Of a stretch of DNA of 64,000 nucleotides, positions 57,448 through 64,000 are shown piece by piece. The translations under genes were made by a program, and so were the position numbers. The notes below the pieces were generated by a model. The model was not told where the DNA came from and searched no databases. It saw only the letters and a program-made list of their open reading frames with translations. The stretch is from Salticus scenicus (lineage: Eukaryota > Arthropoda > Arachnida > Araneae > Salticidae): NCBI GenBank assembly GCA_963930645.1, contig OZ005662.1:7383436-7447435 (forward strand), read 5' to 3'. The stretch's first letter is position 1. Each line of letters begins with the position of its first letter.

Positions 57448-59640
57448 TCTATAATAATAAAAGAAGATGTCTGTCTCTCTGTCTGAGCATCTATACGTTC
57501 AGCCCCTATTGAATGCAGAACTACAATATTTGACATACGGGTGGTCAGAAGCCTGCCCGAGTGCATAGTGAAAAAAGAATTTAAAAATTTTAATTAGTTC
57601 CAGAGATATTAATTAAAATGTCGGCCCATGTCAAATCAAAAAACGATTCAAAATCGGAGGCGACCGTCATTTTGTTCCGGAACCGCGTACCTGAAAAGAA
57701 AAAGCAAAGAGAGGAAATTTTGTGAGTTTTTGTAAAGCGATCCTGCTCGAATGGTTCGAGATATCGAAATACACCTCTACCAACAGAAAGAGCATTTATT
57801 ACCAATTTTTATGGTACAATTTTTTTTTTTTTTAAATACGGATTTTTTATATTTTTAAAAAGGGTCGAAAATTTCTTTTTCTCGGTTGTCTTTTTTGAAA
57901 CGACCTGTACGACCAAGTAACTGTTCCATTTCTTAACAACTGGTATATTCGGAAAGGTCATTTAATCCTCTTTCGAACCATATAAACATTTTTACAAAAT
58001 ACGGATTAGCGATCCATATTTTTAGATTTTACGAAACATTGATTTTTTCACAAAACATTTTATAACTCAAAAGCGTTTAGAGATAAATCATTTCTTTTTT
58101 TGTATATAGATCTTGCTTCAACAATTCAATTCCCAAAAGATTGAGAGAAAATTTCAAAAACTGAATGAGCTATAAATTTTTTAATTTTAGGCTTTAAACC
58201 ATTGAAAATGCCGTACTTCATTCTAAAATGAATACCGTAATCAAATAATGCAGACATCCGTTGCATCACCATGACAACCCGTTCAGACAGGAAGCATTTC
58301 TAGATGGAAGCGGAAAAAAAAAAAAAACAGCTGGCACTGATTGAGAATCGGAGGTATTTTGAGTAGGATAAAAAATTGCAAATTTCTATTTTCTTCAATG
58401 TTTTACTTTCACACACGACACTTAGTATACAATCTTAACACCACAAAACAAACTTGCAGTTAAAATTTCACCAATTTTGGTCAATAAACAAAAGGTTTAC
58501 GTTTTAATTGCAAATTAAATTGTCTTGAAAGAGGATGCCACTTTCTATAGCAACACTTAATTTTTTCACTTAAGGTAAAAATATTTGTATTTACCAAAAA
58601 TATTTGTTTTTACTTCCATTAACCGACTACCGTAGGTAATGGAATTCGAAATTTCACCTGACTTACACGTTTTGAGATGTCATGGCGCTGTAATATTTTA
58701 AAATTTCAATATTTCAGATTCTAATTATGTTTAAATATTTTTTTAATACGTCATTCGATACACATTTTAAAGTAGGGTTACATTATCGAAAGTGGAATTT
58801 GAGATTTCACCCGATTTACACGTTTTGAGGTCTCCTGATTAGGTTTTCTTTTGCATCTCAATAGTGGAATTCCAGATATTAGCTTATTTACACGTTTTGA
58901 GATGTCCTGAATGGGTTTTCTTTTGTATCTCAGCTACTAATTAAAACATCAAAAGTGGAATTCGAGATTTCACCTGATTTACACGTTTTGAGGTTTCCTG
59001 AATTAGTTTTCTTTTGTATCTCAGCTGCTAATTAAAATAATTTCCTAAGTAATACATCATTTGAAAGCGTTGTTGATTTGGAATTGAATAGTACATTACA
59101 GAAATTCGATATTTCGACATTTCTCCTGATTTAAACATTTTGAGGTGTCCTGAATGGGTTTTCTCTTTTGTCTCAGTTATTAATTAAAAAAATTTCATAA
59201 GTAATACATCATTTGAAAGCTTTGTTGAGTTGATACACATTTTTAAAGTACTTTTACATTATCGAAAATGGAATTCGAGATTTCACCCGATTTACACGTT
59301 TTGAGGTCTCCTGAATCAGTTTTCTTTTGTACCTCAGATACTAATTAAAATAATTTCATAAGTAATACATCATTAGAAAGCTTTTTTGATTTGGAATCGA
59401 ATAGTGGATTACAGAAATTTCTACCGCCAGATGGTGCTATAATATTTTAAAATTTCAATATTTTAAATTCTAATGAGCGAGGAAGGTGTTGTATGTTTTA
59501 AAAGGGGATAAGGCGCCGCAGGCGCCACCGAGTGGGACTTTGCAGAAATTTGAAAGATCATAACATGGTGAGCGTTTCAGATATTGAAAGTGGAAAAGGG
59601 CGCCGCAGGCTACCGAGCAGGAATTTACTGCGATTAAATT
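57448..59640 (+). mobile_element. Helitron B, 3' end unclear
   Basis: It begins TCTATAATAATAAAAGAAG directly after the CTAG of Helitron A. The 3' limit is not defined; no CTAG end is seen before the right foldback arm. From about 58630 it contains a tandem array (next entry). Confidence 0.5.
58630..59480. repeat. Tandem array of ~120-150-bp units
   Basis: At least five units repeat GAGATTTCACC-GATTTACACG, TTTTGAGGTCTCCTGAAT, TTTTCTTTTGTATCTCAGCT and AATACATCATTTGAAAGC. One further unit occurs inside Helitron A at about 56941-57075. Confidence 0.7.
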
Positions 59641-60210
59641 TTTCAATAAAGAATAACATATCATTTTTAAAAGAAGAATAAAAAAATGTTTTTTGAGATA
59701 TTGAAGGTCAAAGGTCAAAATATTTGACCTTAAAATGAAAATTTTTAAAAACACATACATGTGAGATACCATTTGAAAGCCTGTATTATGAGCTTTCTAA
59801 TGATACCAATCTCATATTTCTAAGTTAATTAGTAAACAAAATATGGGTAAAACTTACGTCATGTTAGTATGAAAATACTAATTTAGGGTTGCATATTAAT
59901 TTATAACTCAGCATCCCATGGTATTCCCATCTTGAAATTCACATGAATTGTAGACAATAAACATAAGAATAACAATTACAATTTTGAAGAAAAAAAAAAT
60001 GTTTTTTTTGAGATATTGAAGGTCAAAGGTCAAATTTTTTGACCTTGTAATGAAAAAAAAATAAAATATGTGCATGTGATATATCATTTGAAAGCCTGTA
60101 TTGAAAGCTTTCTAACAATACCAAACTTATATCTCTGAGACAATTAGGAAACAAGATATAAGAACATTTGTAACACAAGAATTTTGAAAATTTGCACTTT
60201 TTACCCTTTT

Positions 60211-60349
60211 CAGGGATGGAACACGGGCGCAGTATTCATACCACTATCAATGTAAGAAAATTCTCTACTTCTTAAATCAACGATATTATAGGTAGTAAAA
60301 TTTCTTAAACAGATTCCGGTATGAATACTGCGCCCGTGTTCCATCCCTG
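60211..60349. mobile_element. 139-bp CAGGGATGGAAC MITE with 6-bp target duplication
   Basis: The ends CAGGGATGGAACACGGGCGC and GCGCCCGTGTTCCATCCCTG are perfect inverted repeats, continuing into AGTATTCATACC. The flanks are CCTTTT (60205-60210 and 60350-60355). It sits in the right foldback arm; the left arm near 55060-55095 is uninterrupted. Confidence 0.85.
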
Positions 60350-60491
60350 CCTTTTTTTGCAGCCTTGTATATCAAAAAATAAAAGAGCCCATTTTCATAA
60401 ATATCTGAGGGGTCAGGTTAAAAATGCCACTTTTTTTGTGTTGATTTGACACGGAATGATTCACTTTACCTAGTTATTCTATGAAATAACT

Positions 60492-60867
60492 AATGATAGA
60501 CCGTTAAAGTGAAAAATAAACAATTTCAAAGTTATTTTATAAATTAATTGATCATAGATAGCTAAAATCTCTCGAAAAATACATTTTATCCCTACTGCAG
60601 ATGATTGATAAATAATAAGAAAAAGCAGATAATATAATTTATTATTGCTCATATTGTTAACACTAGTTAAACAGAAACGAAAAAAAAAGAATATGTTGCA
60701 GAAATAGTTATAAATTAAAAAAATACATGCTGGGAAGAAAAACTGTTGTTTCATAAAAACATTGTGTAAACTTTTTCAAAACAAAAATGTAAGAAAATAT
60801 TAATTTAAATTTTATGAAATCTTCCGATTAAAAATTTTGAAGTTTTACAATTCACTTATCACAACTT
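60492..60867. other. No gene recognised
   Basis: AT-rich sequence between the foldback element and the coding remnant. Confidence 0.45.
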
Positions 60868-61318
60868 TAAAGAAATGGAGAATTTAGAGATAGAGAACTC
60901 TCAACTTCTACAGCTTCATGTAAAAGATACAGTACTGTTGCAACCCCATTTGAAAAGTCAAGTCCAAATTGCTGTAAGAAAAACTTGAGAAATGTAAGCA
61001 AGAACTTGGTGAAAAAATTTATTTTTCTGAAACAAGACGACAAAATTTGTGATAATTGCCGTAAAGAATTAAAAGCATGTACTAAAAAGCAATTACTAGT
61101 TAAAAAGAAAAAAATTAGAATCTAGTTCTGATGATGAATTTGAACAAAGAGACCCTTTGTGTACCCCAGAAAAGGAAGAAGCTTTAAATTCACTGAACAA
61201 AACTTTGATTGCCTCAACCTTTTCTGATCCGAAACATTTTTACGTTAAAACATTACATATTGGCAGTTATGCATTACATGGGAAGAAGAAAGTAAATTTG
61301 ACAGATGTGCAGCCTTGA
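60868..61318 (+). pseudogene. Decayed zinc-finger-like coding remnant, family unknown
   Basis: One frame reads ATPFEKSSPNCCKKNLRNVS, then KICDNCRKELKACTKKQLL, with CC and CxxC pairs that look like a zinc-binding N-terminal domain. After a one-base shift in an A run (about 61110) the next frame reads LESSSDDEFEQRDPLCTPEK, EEALNSLNKTLI and LHIGSYALHGKKKVNL before stopping at 61318. An acidic Ser/Asp stretch after a Cys-rich region suggests a transposon- or regulator-derived protein. I do not recognise the family. Confidence 0.5.
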
Positions 61319-63435
61319 TTTCAGTGGAATTTTCATCTTCATGGATAAGAAAAATTGGGACACCCTAATATTGAAACATTTTCAATAGAATTCCGGTAAG
61401 AACAAAGAATTCACTGTGAATTCAAATGTAGGAAAAATCAAGGAATATAGCTCTACCTCAAAGAACTCTGAAAAGGACACATAAAGATATATACCCTAAA
61501 GGGAAAAAAAAAACTTTGAAAACTGGCTTGATGCAGAGAAAATAAGTTTTATAATTGCAATTTACTTTGCATGGTATTTAAAATCAAACAAAATTAACTT
61601 GATCATTCTTGAATAAAATTTTAATTACAGTAAAAAGCCTTAGATCAGCATCCCGTTCAACTAGTTTTTCAATATTCGCCAATTTGCCACAATAATCTTA
61701 CCGCTTTGCAACCTTGTGAAATATAAAATTTCAATGCCCAAAACTGCATTTCAACTGAAATTCAAATAGTCGTTGTTGGGTTAAGGCTGAATGACAACTC
61801 TAGGATCCTAGGCCTACGGGTGAGTGGTCTTTCTAAGTTCACAAATGAGTTATAAGAACGAAATATCCAAAGTTTCCAAACAAGCCCTCAAAAGACTTAA
61901 TTGCTCAAAAAAAATTATTCTGTAAGCTTTACCCTTATTAACATTTTTACAACAGGAATCAATTTCATTAAACTTCAAAAATTTTTTAATATTCCTGTTC
62001 CTTTTCGAGGTAAATTAATAACCACGAGTGTACTACAATAATTAACAGTAATATTATAAATATAATAAATAAACAATAAATGTAAATAAAACTTACCGTA
62101 ATTCTATTTGGAAAGAAAATTTTTAAAGTAATCATCCTGGTGAAAAGTTTTATGAAATATTAGAAATTAAAATTAAAATCACTTACAAAAGTATAAAACT
62201 TTTAGTTTCGGTTTCAAATCGCTCAGATAAGAAGTAAGAAGTAGTAGTCTAAGTAAAAGTTCAGCCATAAGAATTATAACTAGTGAAATAAAAACTCAGG
62301 TGAACTTTTTTAAATCTTCCTCCTTCGCGTGAGTGAGTGTACTATTCAGAAGAAGTTGCGGCCTACAAATTCTATCCTCCATGACTACAACTTTTTGTAC
62401 GAAGTGATGTGAAGAGAAAAACAAAAGAAACAGTAAACAAGTAGAAATGGACTGTATGCGTCTGGTTAAAAGCGCGAACTTGAGAACTAGAAATAAAAAT
62501 ATAAATGTTATATAATTGTGTGCTTAAATGTATATTATATGAGGATTTTAATTTGCTGTCCAATAAAATTCATATGTGAGATAGAAGTGCTCACTGAAAA
62601 TAAAAAGAAGAGAAAGAAAGTAAGTTATTACTTTTCATATAATTTAACGAATCGCTTAAAATATATTATCCAATGTACATTGAGCGTTTGTATGAAAATT
62701 AATTAGTATGAATAATTAATAAACATATATCCTAAATTATGCATTGAAACAAATTAATGAAAACAATAACACGTGCAGTCATCTTCAAATATAAGAAACA
62801 ACCATTCACATTCTGTCAAAAATTAAATTATTATATCATTTATAATTCTTGTCTGAAAAGAAAACAATCGATGAAAAAAGGATTGAATGTAATTATTATA
62901 AAGGAAAAGGAGTTTCCCAGCGCAATGCATAGCTGTTAGTAGGACTCTCAAAAGTGAATATAGGCAAGCAAAACGGAAATATCATATAACCGATGTATTT
63001 TACGTCTTACGTGAAACATAAACTGTGTAACAGATTAAAATTTTCCTCCGTGTACCATTGCATGAAGAATGGATTTTATTATCAGTAAGTAGAAATTTAA
63101 GGTTCCTTCTTACATTTTCAATTCTAAGCATAGGATCAGAGAATGGAACGAGTATTTTTTTACTAGTCGAAATTAGAAAATTAACGTATTTTGATGGAGT
63201 AAGAAGAAGAATTTTTAAACTTTGATTTTCCACTTACAAAATTTATATTAAGCAATGGGATGTTTTGGAAGTTTTATATGCTATATCATTTTTTCTTTTC
63301 TTTCTTAATTTAAAAAATACATAATGTGTCATTGGTTTTAATTTTGATAAACAGTTTTGAAAAGTGAAATGAAACTTAGTATTGGAAAATACCTATAAAA
63401 GATTTTTTATATATTGATTCATAAAAAAAAAAGGG
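61319..63435. other. No gene recognised
   Basis: The segment 62230-62480 is less AT-rich and could be an untranslated exon or promoter of a neighbouring gene, but no splice-consistent coding frame is visible. Confidence 0.4.
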
Positions 63436-63803
63436 TACTTACGTACTAACACCACCACATTTAATACGTAGTGCCGCCAATCTACATCTAAAATTTTTGC
63501 AACAAATCATAAAATCAATCACTTTGTTTAAAATCAAAACACTTTCAAAATTCAAAACACTTTATTTAAAAACAAAGTAGTCAATCAGATTTCGGTGGAA
63601 AATATGGGCCAATATAGAGTTTAACATAGATTCAAAACAGTCTCTATTTTCTTTCACCTGATGCTGTCGCCATATGAACTCTGAGAAATAAGATTCCAAA
63701 TGATGTCTTGTTTTCCCCCTATGTCTCTTGTGTGCGAACAAGATTGCTCTCTATTGGCGCATTAGCGCAAATTCTGCTGCGGTGGCGTTAATATGTAAGT
63801 ACC
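63436..63803. mobile_element. TIR element (MITE), 368 bp
   Basis: The ends GTACTTACGTACTAACACCA and GTACTTACATATTAACGCCA (complement of the right end) are inverted repeats, and CCGCCAATC/GCGCCAATA follow about 25 bases inside. No transposase is present and no target duplication is clear. Confidence 0.55.
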
Positions 63804-64000
63804 AGAAAAAGTTATCATAAATAAAATTTAGATTGAAAATTGTTGTAAGAGTTTTAAGATTTTTGTTATCAATAGCAATTTGCATCCAATTGGTCCTATC
63901 CTATGCTGTCTTTCATGATTGCTTTAGTCGCTGAATTTCTATGGGTTTTTCAGCAAGCTTTGCTCTTAAGAATTGACCTGTTATAATAATCTACTGGGTT
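63804..64000. other. No gene recognised
   Basis: Window edge; nothing identified. Confidence 0.4.

Larger units (their letters stand above)
54840..60491. mobile_element. Large foldback element with long inverted arms
   Basis: Both ends carry AGTTATTTCATAGAATAA-CT, itself a palindrome. Left arm (about 54930-55690) and right arm (about 59680-60450) are long imperfect inverted repeats sharing CTCAGATATT, TCTCTGAGA, GAAAGCTTTC, ATGATATATCACATGCA, GGTCAAAGGTCAAA and CCATGGTATTCCCATCTTGA. Each arm contains two tandem sub-units of about 300 bp. The centre is filled by Helitron sequence and a tandem array. ACCGTTAAAGTG occurs just outside both ends. No transposase frame was found. Confidence 0.65.

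Noticed and set aside
63640..63700. Minus-strand ATGGCGACAGCATCAG followed by GTGAAAG looks like a first coding exon with a donor.
   Set aside because: It lies inside a TIR element (63436-63803) and no next exon can be joined, so it was not called.
1..64000. CRISPR arrays, operons or bacterial-type regulatory sites.
   Set aside because: The sequence is clearly eukaryotic (spliced gene, Pol III boxes, eukaryotic transposons); tandem repeats seen are satellites or element-internal units without spacer structure.

Overview
The window is AT-rich, intron-bearing animal DNA. The mix of transposons (Penelope-like, Gypsy, maT and DD41D mariner, Helitron, piggyBac) and the style of the host gene point to an arthropod, most likely a spider or other chelicerate. 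That assignment is an inference, because no rRNA or mitochondrial marker is present.

One host gene dominates and runs on the minus strand from about 53.6 kb down to 11.7 kb. A single 4.1-kb exon (49529-53617) encodes an acidic N-terminus, a coiled coil, and a DEAH-type RNA-helicase core with HA2 and OB-like parts. The nucleotide-binding and catalytic motifs of that core have been lost. Small exons at 45719-45925 (RING1), 42773-42996 and 39008-39086 (IBR) follow, then a 24.5-kb intron. Two separate terminal exons (14341-14529 and 11738-11938) each encode a complete catalytic RING2 (Rcat) with its own stop codon. All junctions keep frame, giving predicted proteins of about 1595 or 1599 residues. 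The gene is therefore a pseudo-helicase fused to an RBR E3 ubiquitin ligase, with a duplicated and probably mutually exclusive catalytic last exon.

The 24.5-kb intron is a nest of transposons. A Penelope-like element (RT plus GIY-YIG) lies as an inverted dimer, 17884-31335. It was split by a Gypsy LTR retrotransposon (19787-30379, 1141-bp LTRs that look identical, 5-bp target duplication) and, separately, by a 908-bp CAGGG-ended element. The Gypsy pol gene is itself split by a 1291-bp maT-type mariner with a dead transposase. Upstream in the gene (37535-34504) lies a DD41D mariner that carries a 1533-bp non-autonomous Helitron. Another Helitron lies at 15846-17723. The introns around the IBR exons hold two copies of a repeat with internal tandem units (40001-40822, 44001-45003) and two TA-flanked elements.

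The first 11.7 kb lies downstream of the gene. It holds tRNA-derived repeats (one pair forming a palindrome), two TTAA-flanked piggyBac-like elements, a roughly 165-bp tandem repeat that served as landing site for two of the insertions, and CAGGG-ended elements. The region upstream of the gene (53.6-64 kb) holds a 5.65-kb foldback element with end-to-end Helitrons inside, a decayed zinc-finger-like coding remnant near 61 kb and a 368-bp TIR element near the right edge. No other intact host gene is recognisable.
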